Both the position numbers and the translations under genes were made by a program. A stretch of DNA of 23,471 bases from Zygnema cylindricum (taxonomy: Eukaryota > Streptophyta > Zygnematophyceae > Zygnematales > Zygnemataceae). Positions 1 through 9,627 of this stretch are shown piece by piece. Positions within the stretch are counted from its first letter, which is position 1. Every line of letters begins with the position of its first letter. The stretch spans positions 258,089 through 281,559 of the forward strand of contig JBBHKE010000833.1 of assembly GCA_037447655.1 (NCBI GenBank). The letters run 5' to 3'. A model generated the notes under the pieces. It searched no databases, was not told the DNA's origin, and saw only the letters and a program-made list of their open reading frames with translations.

Positions 1-1059
1 TTTGGGTGCCCTTCACTCCTCCTATTTCTGTAACCCCTTCTTTTTGTAGGTTTACGTCACTCAACAATCTGTTATCGGAAACATTGATAGTGGACAAATC
101 CTTTTCTGTTACCTCTTCCTCCACTCCATTTTTTGAAGCATCAAATTTCCCCTTTCCTTCGTGTTTCCCCATATTCTGAAAAACATAGACAGTCGGAAAG
201 TAATCGAATTCATCGACGGAAGGAGTAAGAGTTTTTTCATCGGTCGAGTCTTGTTTGTCACTCATAGAAGCACTTGTTTCCCTTCTTGTTTAGGGTCGAA
301 CTCTGTTGTTGTCCCATCCATCTCTAAATTTTCATGTAACACATGCACTTTTATATGATGGACATATTGTGAAGATACGTCCTAAGTCATTACAATAAAA
401 ATAATTTTTAAGTCCATTTCCGGACATACAGTTATTTCTAATTTCCCTAAGCTGTGACTTAGAGACCTCCATATTCCTTTCAAAGACCTTTTTATTATCT
501 TCTTCATCTAACACTATGCGGATTGCCTGGCTTAAGTTCCAATCCTTTTTATCAACTTGAGAGAGTTTATTTGATGCACTTCTATAGTCACTACATAAGC
601 CTCTCATTAATAAGACAACTTGTTGTGCATTTGTAAAGCTTCCTCCTGCAAAAGCATTTTATGCAAATAACTTTTCTATACTAGTACAATACTCCACCAT
701 GCTTCCGCCTACATACTTATATCCAAAAAGTTTAGTGGTGCTACTAAACCAATGATACAAAAAAGTCTCTGAATACCTTCATTCTAGACATTTCCATAGT
801 TCAACTGCACTTTTCAACTTAAGGTATGTCATTACCAGTTTCTTGTCAAGGAGTTCTTGATAACTCTTAGACACTCACGGTTCTTCTTTTCCCATCCACT
901 TGATGTTTCGGCCAAAGTTCCATCCACCACATCTATTAGTTCCATCATCTCGAAGTAGCTCTAAAGCACACACTTCCACTAGTAATAGTTGGATCCATCA
1001 AATATGGGTAGCCACGGGCGTGGGCCTATAAACTGTTGTCTATAGCCTATTTCAGCCAT
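1..1059 (-). pseudogene. Degenerate copia-type gag (UBN2/DUF4219-like), cut by window edge
   Basis: Reading the minus strand from an ATG at 1059-1057 gives a short leader and then an F-D-G-S-N-Y-Y segment followed by W-K, which is the usual start of a copia Gag (F-x-G-x-N-Y-x-x-W). Next come E-M-M-E-L-I-D-V-V-D-G and W-E-K-K-N-R, also typical of this family. After a frame change the reading continues through L-W-K-C-L-E and a Q-Q-V-V-L-L-M-R-G-L segment. It ends near 380 with a decayed zinc-knuckle-like F-Y-C-N-D ... C-P-S-Y-K. In-frame stops (for example just after N-Y-Y) and at least one frameshift make it a pseudogene. The longest open piece is 332-607. Downstream, 1-330 stays mostly readable but without known motifs. 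It differs from the gag of the elements further right, so it is a separate copia lineage. No LTR or primer-binding site was found for it. Confidence 0.7.
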
Positions 1060-2474
1060 GGATTACTCACGGAAAACACCCACAGACTACCCCAAAACGG
1101 TTGTGTTTCAGACAACACACGTTACTCCACAATATACAGAAGCACCTCAAACTGCACCAATATGCATTATATATTCGACACTATAGCCTCCCAAAGTTAG
1201 AGCCTACTCCACAAATGAATCTAAAAGATATGAGCTCCAGATTTTTCCAAAAACAGTTGACAGCTTATCAAACTAACCAAGTAAATCTCTCACATAATTC
1301 TACAAAAATAGCATAACAGAATGAAACTACACAAACATATAGTTTCTATATCATAGAATATCCACACAAAGTTTCATATCAAGATATCAATGAGAGTGAT
1401 CACACTGACAGGTCAAAGATGGAGAAAAACAATCTGCCATTACTTTGATAAACTCAGCTGATGATAAAATAAATTGAGTCCTACAAGTTTATAATCACAA
1501 AGTTATCTACTGAGACCTAAACTACAGACAATGTACGTCAACAATACATATTTTGTAGCGGAGGTACGTCCAAACCCTAATTATGACTTTTATCTAATTT
1601 CACTTTGTAACACTAAAAAATAATTCACTACCTACAAATTAGAGTTGTTTTGGATATTTACAAATACGAGCCGTACATGAATTGTGCAACTTGCTTAGTC
1701 AATAATTAGTGAATTCGTCCTTACAGCTGTAAGCGCCCGTACAAGTAAACTTTGAATTTGCGGATCACCGTTAAATGTAGAGCAAATCGTATCAGTGGAT
1801 GACACGCGTCCAGTAACTTTATCCCAATGTGATCCCACTTCAAATCGAGTCCGTCGACTCGATTCGTATCCGCCGTTCGTTTTTGTCGCGTGTGTCAACA
1901 TAGGTCACATAAGTCCAACCGAGTGTTGTCATGTGGTACGAATCACCTGAGTGTGTACGGCGTGCTTCGTCACTTGTGGTCCCGTGTGAATTGTGTCCGT
2001 CGTCATGATTCAAATTAACGGTTATTACGACAGACCGTACCATCTATAATCTTTAAATTTGATTCAAATTATGTCCGTCCGATTATGCAAATTCATTTGT
2101 CCGATGTACGACGCGTGTAAATGGTCGTCGCGAATTTTCTTTAAAGCTTGTATAGTCTTCGACTTCCGACACGTGTCCTTGCAAAAGTACAACATACTCA
2201 AGACAACGTCTGTTACTGTCATACTATATATGGTAAGTATTACATCATGCTTCCCAAAAATATTATAAGTCCTAAAAGTCTCCCCTCACAGCCTCATCTA
2301 CTGAGGACTAAAGCTTTCAAATTACAACACCAATCATGATGTTAGTACTTCTATGGTACCAAAAGTACAAAAAACAATAATGGTGGATAGTATTGACAAT
2401 ACAAAACCTTCAATTTGTTTCGTTTTTTGCTTACAAGACCGAAACCTTTTTTTTGTTTTTTTTTTCGTAAACCC
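1060..2474. other. No recognisable gene
   Basis: About 1.4 kb, AT-rich in the left half. It has only short unrelated open frames of about 60-70 codons. Neither an LTR for the gag remnant at 1-1059 nor a copy of the LTR families seen later was recognised. There is a T-rich run with a G at 2448-2465 and a run of seven C at 2472-2478, directly next to the insertion point of element A. Confidence 0.6.
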
Positions 2475-2479
2475 CCCCA
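2475..2479. repeat. Target-site duplication, left copy, of element A
   Basis: The five bases CCCCA lie immediately before the TG of the 5' LTR and are repeated at 9935-9939 immediately after the CA of the 3' LTR. The copy sits in a run of C, so a chance match is more likely than for an average 5-mer. The exact placement at both LTR ends supports it. Confidence 0.85.
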
Positions 2480-3171
2480 TGTAGAAATCAATGGTTATTT
2501 TATTATTTTCTAGTTCTAAATTGGAATGTAGAAAGAAGCCAAGGAAGTCTGCCTCTAACTTCTCTCTCAAACTCCCACACTTGTTGCAGTCACTGAAAAG
2601 TTGGAGAGGAAGCTAGAGCCATGGCTACCTAGGCTATCCAGAGGTTTACGAGAAATAGATTAGTTAATTTACAGATAGGAAGGTTTATTTTGCTAAAAGG
2701 TGTATGTCGGTGACATGATTTGATCCTGGTACCTGCCGACCGTCAAAGCGCCGGTAGCCGGTAGCCTTAGCCTTTAAGTCTAGAAGTTCCGATACATACT
2801 ATAGGGTTTGATTTGTATTTATATGTTACCACGTAGGAAAATTCATTTAACGGCGGATGTTTACGATTACATAGATCTCGTTATGTAAACATACGGATTT
2901 CGGTATGGACAACAAACAAGTACTGTGCATTTTGTTTGTTTTACGAAACAAATACCGCTCATGTATTTATGACGGTTACGATTGAAATTTGCATTCAATC
3001 GGACGGCCGAAAAGAAAGCCGAGATCGCCGAAGATATTCTCAGCGGTTTGTGGTCATCGCCACATTAGATGATACGTGGCACGATTACGTTAGATCGCGG
3101 CATCTCCGGGAATTAAGGGACCGAATCCGGATATGACATGTGTCGACATTAAGGCCATGTCGTACAAATTC

Positions 3172-3210
3172 CGTACATAAAGTACACCGGCAGCTCTACT
3201 TTTATGTACG
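3172..3210 (+). promoter_or_regulatory. U3 hairpin of 5' LTR A
   Basis: The arms CGTACATAAAGTA and TACTTTTATGTACG are complementary over about 13 bp apart from one unpaired base. They enclose a loop with CACCGGCAG. The same structure with different arm sequence occurs in every LTR of the window. Its role is unknown; it lies about 100-150 bp upstream of the expected transcription start. Confidence 0.7.
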
Positions 3211-3321
3211 TCAGTGTAATATGATTGGTGCTGTACACCAGTAGATAGAGTTTATGAGAGAGATAGGACTTAGAAAAATTGGTAGATAGGACCCTCTCTC
3301 CCAGAGAGTTTCTGTACAAAA

Positions 3322-3420
3322 GGTCAACTTTGACCCTCCATAACTTACTGCTTAGGGGAGCAAATTCAGAGATTCTTTTTGCTATTAACTCAGGGGAGTC
3401 TTGACTTCACAAGTGTGAAG
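3322..3420 (+). other. Leader hairpin cluster, 5' LTR A
   Basis: There are three short inverted repeats just downstream of the TATA position. The first is GGTCAA/TTGACC (3322-3335). The second is a weakened ACTC/GAGT (3388-3400), whose sister copy is a perfect GACTC/GAGTC. The third is CTTCACA/TGTGAAG (3405-3420). If transcription starts about 30 bp after the TATA position, at least the last two would lie in the 5' end of the RNA. Confidence 0.6.
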
Positions 3421-3545
3421 GTGGTCAGAGTTTTTGTTTGCAAGGTTGGCAGTTATTCTTGGTGAAACACAAAAGGGTCAAGGTTATCCTAGAGGCTTCG
3501 GTGAGCTGCTTTCTTTGAGGACTTATGGAGATCTCAGAGTTTCAA

Positions 3546-3559
3546 GTTATGGGCCCACC
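3546..3559 (+). promoter_or_regulatory. Primer-binding site for a half initiator tRNA-Met
   Basis: GTTATGGGCCCACC begins two bases after the CA of the LTR. It is the exact complement of the anticodon arm of plant initiator tRNA-Met (GGTGGGCCCATAAC, recalled, not searched). Drosophila copia is known to use an internal fragment of initiator tRNA-Met in this way, rather than the tRNA 3' end used by most plant elements. A' has the same site with one change (16681-16694). Confidence 0.85.
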
Positions 3560-4660
3560 TTTTAGGGTACCCATCTTTAATAGAATTAGCTTCATATACT
3601 GGGAAAGTATGATAATAGGAGCTCTATGCGAGAAAAGGTTTTGGGGGATTGTGAGTGGACGAGTGGGGCATCCATCAAGTCCTGGAGTCCCTCCAAGGTT
3701 TGGAGGAAGCAGATTCACAACGAAAGAAGATCCATCTTAAACGGAGGAGACAAAGGAAGGAGAGGTGGTGGACAAAGCAACAGAGAAGGAGACGGCCTCA
3801 CCAATAGCAACAGGTTCAGCATTCATGTCACCTATTCCGAGGAACGAGGAGAATGATACTGATACCTGGGAATTCAACAATATGGCGGTAAAGCACTTCA
3901 TCCTCTGCCATCTTACTCAAGCCCTCATTTAGTGGTAGAAAGGTCATCCGATCTTTGGATGACTCTCATAGAGATGTACCGAAGTGGTACGATTCAGCAA
4001 CAACAGTTGGCTGATCAGAAAGTTAAGGAGTTTGTATGCAAAGGGGGGAAGATGTTAGATTTTTGCAATGAGCTTGCTACACTTTTTATGGAGCTAGAGA
4101 GTGTTGGAAAATATTTTAGTGTAAAACAAAATGTTAACTGTTTACTAATGAAGTTACCCGATGAGTACGAGAACATAGTCAACCGTGTGCAGGACTTGCC
4201 AGACTCAAGGTGGATATGGAAATCAGTGGTATGGATGATTCTAGTTCAGGAGAATGCGATTGAGATCCGAAAGGGAGGAAAGAGTGGGCAAGCCTTCGTA
4301 GCTGCGACCGATTGGAGGAACAAGGATTCCCGGAAACCGGTTGGAAACTATGGGGGGAGGGAGCACAAAAATTAAACCGACGAGTTAGGACCAAGGCCCC
4401 CCAAAGGTTGATGTCATTTTTGTAAGAAACCGGGTCACTCTATGGCAGAGTGCACTAAGCTAATCGAGCTTCGCTTAAAGGAGGGGCAAACTGGTGTAAC
4501 CCCGAGAGGAAAGAAAAAAGCCCTTGTGAGGCAGGTACATGAGGCGGAATCCGAGGACGAGGACGATGAGCTCCTTTTAGATGAGGAGTTGGAGGCGAAA
4601 AACGAGGTCGAAATTCCACGAAGGCACAAATGTGTTTACAGTGGATTGAAAGGTGAAGCA
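3549..4660 (+). pseudogene. gag: gag of element A (broken)
   Basis: Gag forms the virus-like particle that packages the element RNA. The first ATG in frame is 3549-3551, inside the primer-binding site. The frame then runs through I-F-N-R, F-I-Y-W-E-S-M and A-L-C-E-K-R-F-W-G-I-V-S-G, the copia Gag N-terminus (F..W...M...L..K..W.V..G). A nonsense codon near 3738 stands where A' has serine. Further breaks lie near 3930 and 4374. The UBN2-like middle is open from 3932 to 4375 and includes L-M-K-L-P-D-E-Y-E-N-I-V. A perfect zinc knuckle C-x2-C-x4-H-x4-C follows at 4412-4453, preceded by a stop. An acidic linker leads into protease. The real start could also be a later ATG at 3609 in the same frame. 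Confidence 0.85.
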
Positions 4661-7600
4661 GGTTGGATTGTAGATTCAGGTGCCTTTATGCACATGTGTA
4701 CGGATAAGCACCTGTTCACTAAGATAAGAAATATTCCCACCGTAGAGATATAGTACGGGGATGGGAGGATAGTCACAACTACTCTTGTAGGATCGATAGA
4801 TCTGAAAGTTTTAGTAGAAGGAAAGACATCGATAGTAACATTCTCCGATGTATTGTTTATTCCGGAGCTGAACAAAAACCTCATCTCTACATCTGTATTA
4901 GATGATAAGGGTTTTTTTACTAGCACTAGGGAAGGAGTCTTAACTGCTAGTTTTGAGGAAGAGGTTTATTTCATTGCTGAGAAAGGTAGCCAAAGGATGT
5001 TTAGGCTGATTTTAAGTAATGAAACAAAGAAATTTTATTATGCTGGTGTTAATGATATTATGATGTGGCATAAGAGGCTTGGGCATGTGAATCTAGATAA
5101 GTTAAGAGAGATGAAAAAGATGGGGTTGTGCTCAAGGAAAAACACACAGATTACCCTTTCCCAAAACAACCACTTATAAGGGAGATTAAATTATAGATCT
5201 AGTACACACAGATATTTGGGGTCCAGCTAAAGTGACCTCACCGGGGGGGGAAGAGATTTATGATGACTATCACTGATGATTGGTCTCGGTATTCAAGGTG
5301 TATTTTTTGAAAAACAAGTCAGAAGCTCAGGATTGTTTTGGACAATATAAAGCATGGAGCGAAAAACTCCATGAAACTCCAATCAAGAGAGTAAGGTGTG
5401 ACAATGGTGGAGAGTATACTTCTAACCAGTTTTACTGATGCTTTTGAGGGAAGTTGGAGTCCAACACCAAAAGAAAGTTCCAGAAAACCCAGAACAGAAT
5501 GGGTTAGCTGAAAGATTAAATAGGACACTAAGTGATAGTGCTAGAAGTATGTTGTCGGACAAAAAGATAGGAAAAAGGTTTTGGGCAGAAGCAATGAACT
5601 GTGCTAATTACCTCAAAAATAGAGTTCTTGCTTCAGCTATAAAAGATCAAACACCTTATGAGAGATGGACAGGTCGAAAACCAGTCATATCTCACTTAAA
5701 GGTTTTCGGCAGTCAAGTATTCAGTTTAGATACAGATCAGTCTAATTGGAAGCTAGATCCTAAAGGAAAACCAGGATACCTATTAAGATATGATGAGGAT
5801 GTTATAGGATATAAAGTTTATGATCTAAAAGGGAAGATATAATCTTAGTAGAGTATCTGGTAGTTATGGATTAAAGAAAGTCCGTGGATCCCTTCAACTG
5901 GATCCCTTCAAGTATACAAAGTCAGTAAAAATCAGATTTGAGTCAAAAAATTCCGATGACATTCAACTTCTTAACTATCCAGGTTTTAGAGAAGATGACA
6001 TTCTTGCAGGTACAAATCAGACCAAAAAGAACTCGGCTGCGGAAACTCCAATGACAACTCTAAACGAAGCGGAAGACGTGGTGTAAACTTATTCGAAATC
6101 AAGGGACAGGGGAGAAGCCGAGATCTTTCGAAAGAACCCACGAGAACCATCTACTCCGGCCACAGATTTTGAAGGGGGAAGGAGAAGTAGCAAAAGATTG
6201 TAGGAAAAACAAGTTAATAACAAGGTAACAAAACTATCTCATCAAGATGAACCTGAGACTTATCGAGAGGCAATGACTTGTCGAGAAAGAAACCGGTGGA
6301 AGACAGCCATCAATGAGGAGATGGCCTCAATTATGGCAGCCGATACTTGGGAGCTGGTGGATTGTCCACCTTATCGAAAACCAATCGGTTGTAAGTGGGT
6401 TTTCAAATTAAAACTGAACCCAGATAACACAATCGAGCGCTACAAGGCCCGATTAGTGGCAAAGGGATATACACAAAAGGAGGGAATTGACTACGAGGAA
6501 ACCTTTGCCCTGGTCGTCAAATTTCCCTTTGTCCGCATACTTCTCAGCCTCGCAGCAACGGAAGACATGGAAGTGCACCAGATGGACATCAAGACAGCCT
6601 TTTTGAATGGAGAATTGGAAAAGGAGATCTTCATGCGACAACCCGAATGGTTTGTGGAGGAAGGAGAGGAGAGTAAGGTATGCCGGCTGATTAAATCTTT
6701 TTATGGTTTGAAACAGGCGCCTTGACAATGGAATAAGAAGCTTGATGAGTTTCTTACTGATCTGGGATATATCCGTATCAGCTCAGATCACTCAATCTAT
6801 GTTTTCGAAGATGAGGAAGGTTTTATATTTATTGCAATTTATGTTGATGATTTGTTTCTTTTAATTAAATCAATGGAAAAAATTAATAAACTAAAAACCG
6901 ATCTTAAGGGGAGATTTGAAATGAAGGATATGGGGGAAGCAAAATATATTTTGAGAATTCAAGTAGAAAGAGACAGAAAAAGAAAGATTATAGATTGACT
7001 CAAAAGGAAGCAATAGGGGACATGCTGGAAAAATTTCATATGGATAAAGCTAATAGTTGTACAACTCCAATGGAGTTAAAAAAGGGAAGTGAGGGGAGTG
7101 AGGAAAGAGTCATAGTCTTAGACGAGAAATTATCTTCGAAGAACAGAAGTTCATGTAGACTATTCCTTACAGGCAAGTAGTGGGAAGCCTAATCTATTTT
7201 ATGAATTGTACCCGGCCGGATTTAGCTGCAGCTGTAAGAGTGCTGAGTAGAAGTCTAAATGCTCCCACTAAGAAGGATTGGGAGGCAGCTAATAGAGTCC
7301 TTAGATATTTGATAAGAACTAGGGATCTATGGTTGCATTTGGGTGGGGAGAATACTGACATCACTACTTAGAGTGATGGCAGTTATGGTGATGCTCCGAT
7401 GAGGAGATGTACTTCTGGATATGTATTATAAGTGGGTGATAGGGCTTGCTGTTGGAGCAGCAAACATCAAAAGGTTATTGCTCAGTCCACTATGGAGGCT
7501 GAGTATATGGCCTCTTCATCTGCTGTAAAAGAATTAATGTGGGTCAAGTCTTTGCTAGGTGAGCTTGGTCACCTTAAGAGTGGTGTGCATAATTTTTTTT

Positions 7601-7831
7601 TGTGATAATCAGGCTGCAATCGCTATTTTTGCCAATCCTAAACATCATTTTAAAGCTAAACACATGGACATTAGACTCAGCTTTGTTAGAGAGAAAGTAT
7701 AAAACAAAATAATCAGTATAGAGTACCGACCAGATAGTGAGATGGTAGCAGATATGATGACCAAACCAGTGCCTTCCCCAAAACTAATTTTCTGCAAGGA
7801 GAAGTGTGGTATGAAATTAAAGATTGACTAG
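4661..7831 (+). pseudogene. pol: pol of element A: protease, integrase, RT, RNase H (broken)
   Basis: Protease active-site motif D-S-G-A lies at 4673-4684, followed by a stop near 4751. The pre-integrase motif W-H-K-R-L-G-H is at 5066-5086. About 50 bp present in A' are missing at about 5130, removing part of the integrase zinc-binding domain. The first catalytic aspartate (H-T-D-I-W-G-P) is near 5203, C-D-N-G-G-E-Y near 5398, and the glutamate region (P-E-Q-N-G-L-A-E-R) near 5488. Reverse transcriptase begins near 6273, has M-D-I-K-T-A-F-L-N-G near 6583, a TGA at 6723-6725 and intact Y-V-D-D at 6840-6851. RNase H includes S-T-M-E-A-E-Y-M-A near 7490 and is shifted by an extra T in the T-run near 7590-7600. 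The TAG at 7829-7831 matches the pol end of A'. It has at least three frame changes and many stops, so it is not functional. Confidence 0.9.
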
Positions 7832-7844
7832 AAAATAAGAGGAG
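7831..7844 (+). promoter_or_regulatory. Polypurine tract of element A
   Basis: GAAAATAAGAGGAG lies directly before the TG of the 3' LTR and primes plus-strand DNA synthesis in LTR elements. It overlaps the last base of the pol stop codon, so pol runs right up to the LTR. Confidence 0.85.
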
Positions 7845-8435
7845 TGTAGAAATCAATGATTATTAAAGTATTTTCTAGGTCTAAATTGGAATATAGAAAG
7901 AAGGCGAGGAAGTCTGCCGCTTATTTCTCTCTCAAACTCCCACAATTGTTGTAGTCTCGAGAAGTTGGAGAGGAAGCTAAAGCCTTGGCTACCTAGGCTA
8001 TCCAGAGGTTTACGGGAAATAGATTAGTTAATTTATAGATAGGAAGGTTTATTTACTAAAAGGTGTATGTGGGTGACATGATTTGATCCTGGTACTTGTT
8101 GACCGTCAAAGCGCCGATAGCCGGTAGCCTTAGCCGTTAAGTCTAAAAGTTCTAATACATACTATAGGGTTTGATTTGTATTTATATGTTACCATGTATA
8201 AAAATTCATTTAACGGCGGATGTTTGCGGTTACATAGATCTCGTTATGTAAATGTACGGATTTTGGTATGGACAAGAAACAAGTACCGTGCACTTTGTTT
8301 CTTTTACGAAACAAACACCGCGCATGTATTTATGACGGCTACGATTGAAATTTGCATTCAATCGGACGGCCGAAAAGAATGCCGAGATCGCGCAAGAGAT
8401 TCACGGCGGTATGTGGTCATCGCCACATCGGATGA

Positions 8436-8443
8436 CACGTGGC
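8436..8443 (+). promoter_or_regulatory. G-box in LTR A
   Basis: CACGTGGC within GATGACACGTGG, which is shared with LTR B (9103-9113) and, on the minus strand, LTR C (18936-18943). It is the plant G-box/ABRE core bound by bZIP and bHLH factors. Function here is inferred only from conservation between diverged LTRs. Confidence 0.55.
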
Positions 8444-8533
8444 ACAATTACGTTGGATCGCGACTTCCTCGGGAATTAAGGGACCGAATCCGCATATGAC
8501 ATGTGTCAACATTTAGGCCATGTCGAACATATT

Positions 8534-8574
8534 CCGTACATAAAATACACCCGCAACTGTACTTTTATGTACGG
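8534..8574 (+). promoter_or_regulatory. U3 hairpin of 3' LTR A
   Basis: The arms CCGTACATAAAATACA and TGTACTTTTATGTACGG pair with one unpaired base, around a loop CCCGCAAC. The stem is longer than in the 5' LTR copy. Confidence 0.7.
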
Positions 8575-8684
8575 CAATGTAATATGATTGGTGCCGTACA
8601 CCAGTAGATAGAGTTTGTGAGAGAGATAGGACTTAGAAAAGTTGGTAGATAGGACCCTCTCTCCCAGAGAGCTTCTGTAGAAAA

Positions 8685-8783
8685 GGTCAACTTTGACCAT
8701 CCATAACTTACTAGTCAGGGGAGCAAATTCAGATATTCTTTTTGCTATTGACTCAAGGGAGTCTTGCCTTCACAAGGGTGAAG
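8685..8783 (+). other. Leader hairpin cluster, 3' LTR A
   Basis: GGTCAA/TTGACC at 8685-8698, GACTC/GAGTC at 8750-8763 and CTTCAC/GTGAAG at 8768-8783. All three stems are perfect. Confidence 0.65.
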
Positions 8784-8871
8784 GTGGTCAGAGATTTTGT
8801 TTCCCAGGGTGGCAGTTATTCTTGCTGAAACACAAAGGGGTCAGGGTTATCCTAGAGGCTTCGGTGATTTG

Positions 8872-8876
8872 CTTAC
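8872..8876. repeat. Target-site duplication of solo LTR B, left copy
   Basis: CTTAC, repeated at 9899-9903. Joining the two sides restores a continuous LTR A sequence that matches the end of the 5' LTR. Confidence 0.9.
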
Positions 8877-9106
8877 TGTTGATATTTTGGTATTTTCTAG
8901 GTTTTTACTAGATGGAAAAAGAGTAGAGGCAGTCTGCTTTTGACTCCCTTCTCCAAGCCCCCACACTTGTTGTAGTCACTGAAGGCTGGAGAGGGAGCTA
9001 GAGCCATGGCCGCCTAAGCTCTTCAGAGAAAGGAATAGATAATAGGTATGTATAATAACGCGGAAAGGAAGATTTGGCAGTTTGCAGACGCCGCCACTTT
9101 GGATGA

Positions 9107-9114
9107 CACGTGGC
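9107..9114 (+). promoter_or_regulatory. G-box in LTR B
   Basis: CACGTGGC in the context GGATGACACGTGGCA, the same context as in LTR A although the surrounding sequence differs. Confidence 0.5.
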
Positions 9115-9205
9115 AACATCGTAAGGGATTACGGAATTTTCCGGAACGGCAGAAAACAAATCCGAGAATGACAAATATCGCACTATGGCGACATCGTACA
9201 ATGTA

Positions 9206-9244
9206 CGTACAGAAAGTACTCCGGCACTTGTACTTTCTTGTACG
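9206..9244 (+). promoter_or_regulatory. First U3 hairpin of LTR B
   Basis: The arms CGTACAGAAAGTAC and GTACTTTCTTGTACG pair with one extra base, around a loop TCCGGCACTT. The arms differ from those of LTR A but still pair. Confidence 0.7.
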
Positions 9245-9377
9245 GTACCATTTTTATGACGCGGCATGACCTGGCGCCACGCGGAGAGATAAGATTTGGA
9301 GGCAGGAATTTCGAAGATTATAAGAGCGAATCCGGTTAGGACATTTGTTGATTTTTAAGCCATGTTGTACAATGACC

Positions 9378-9414
9378 GTACAAAAGGTACACCGGCATCT
9401 GTACCTTTATGTAC
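9378..9414 (+). promoter_or_regulatory. Second U3 hairpin of LTR B
   Basis: The arms GTACAAAAGGTACA and TGTACCTTTATGTAC surround a loop CCGGCATC. It lies in the position equivalent to the single hairpin of LTR A, about 140 bp before the TATA box. Confidence 0.7.
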
Positions 9415-9521
9415 TATACAGTAATGTGATTGGTCCGTACCTCAGTACTAGTGAGTTTAGAGAGGGGTTTAGGACTTAGAATAATTCGGGTAGGTAGCTG
9501 ACTCTCCCACAGAGCACCTTG

Positions 9522-9528
9522 TATAAAT
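9522..9528 (+). promoter_or_regulatory. TATA box of LTR B
   Basis: TATAAAT in CTTGTATAAATGG, downstream of the ATTGG box. The aligned site in LTR A is TGTACAAAA or TGTAGAAAA. Transcription would be expected to start about 30 bp further on. Confidence 0.65.
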
Positions 9529-9627
9529 GGCAAACTTTGGCCAGCGATAACTATAAACTCAGTTGACCAACTTCAGTGATTTTTGTTGCTGCGGACTCAG
9601 GGGAGTCCAAGCTATACACGGGTGTAG
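9529..9627 (+). other. Leader hairpin cluster, LTR B
   Basis: GGCAAA/TTGGCC with one mismatch at 9529-9542, a lengthened GGACTC/GAGTCC stem at 9593-9608, and CTATAC/GTGTAG with one G-T pair at 9612-9627. A further CTTCAC/GTGAAG repeat occurs at about 9755-9770 in the same LTR. Confidence 0.6.

Larger units (their letters stand above)
2480..3544 (+). repeat. 5' LTR of element A
   Basis: It begins TGTAGAAATCA and ends GAGTTTCA, directly before the primer-binding site. It is 1065 bp and aligns over its whole length with 7845-8876 plus 9904-9934. Inside it are a hairpin at 3172-3210, an inverted CCAAT box (ATTGG, 3224-3228) and the position where a TATA box is expected. Here that position reads TGTACAAAA near 3314, while the related LTRs B and D have TATAAAT. 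Three small stem-loops follow at 3322-3420. The G-box present in its sister LTR is damaged here (GATACGTGGCAC near 3072-3083). Confidence 0.93.

Noticed and set aside
161-358. Plus-strand open frame of 65 codons
   Set aside because: It lies opposite the minus-strand gag remnant, has no domain and its length is expected by chance.
1695-2339. Several overlapping open frames of 60-70 codons on both strands
   Set aside because: No motif, no shared start context, and overlapping in different frames; typical of non-coding DNA.
3609-3737. Later ATG as the only gag start in A
   Set aside because: Possible, but the frame is already open from the ATG in the primer-binding site and conserved residues (I-F-N, F-I-Y-W) lie before 3609.
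6453-6728. Antisense open frame with an identical copy at 13464-13739
   Set aside because: It is the shadow of the RT gene. Identity comes from the conversion tract, not from selection on an antisense protein.
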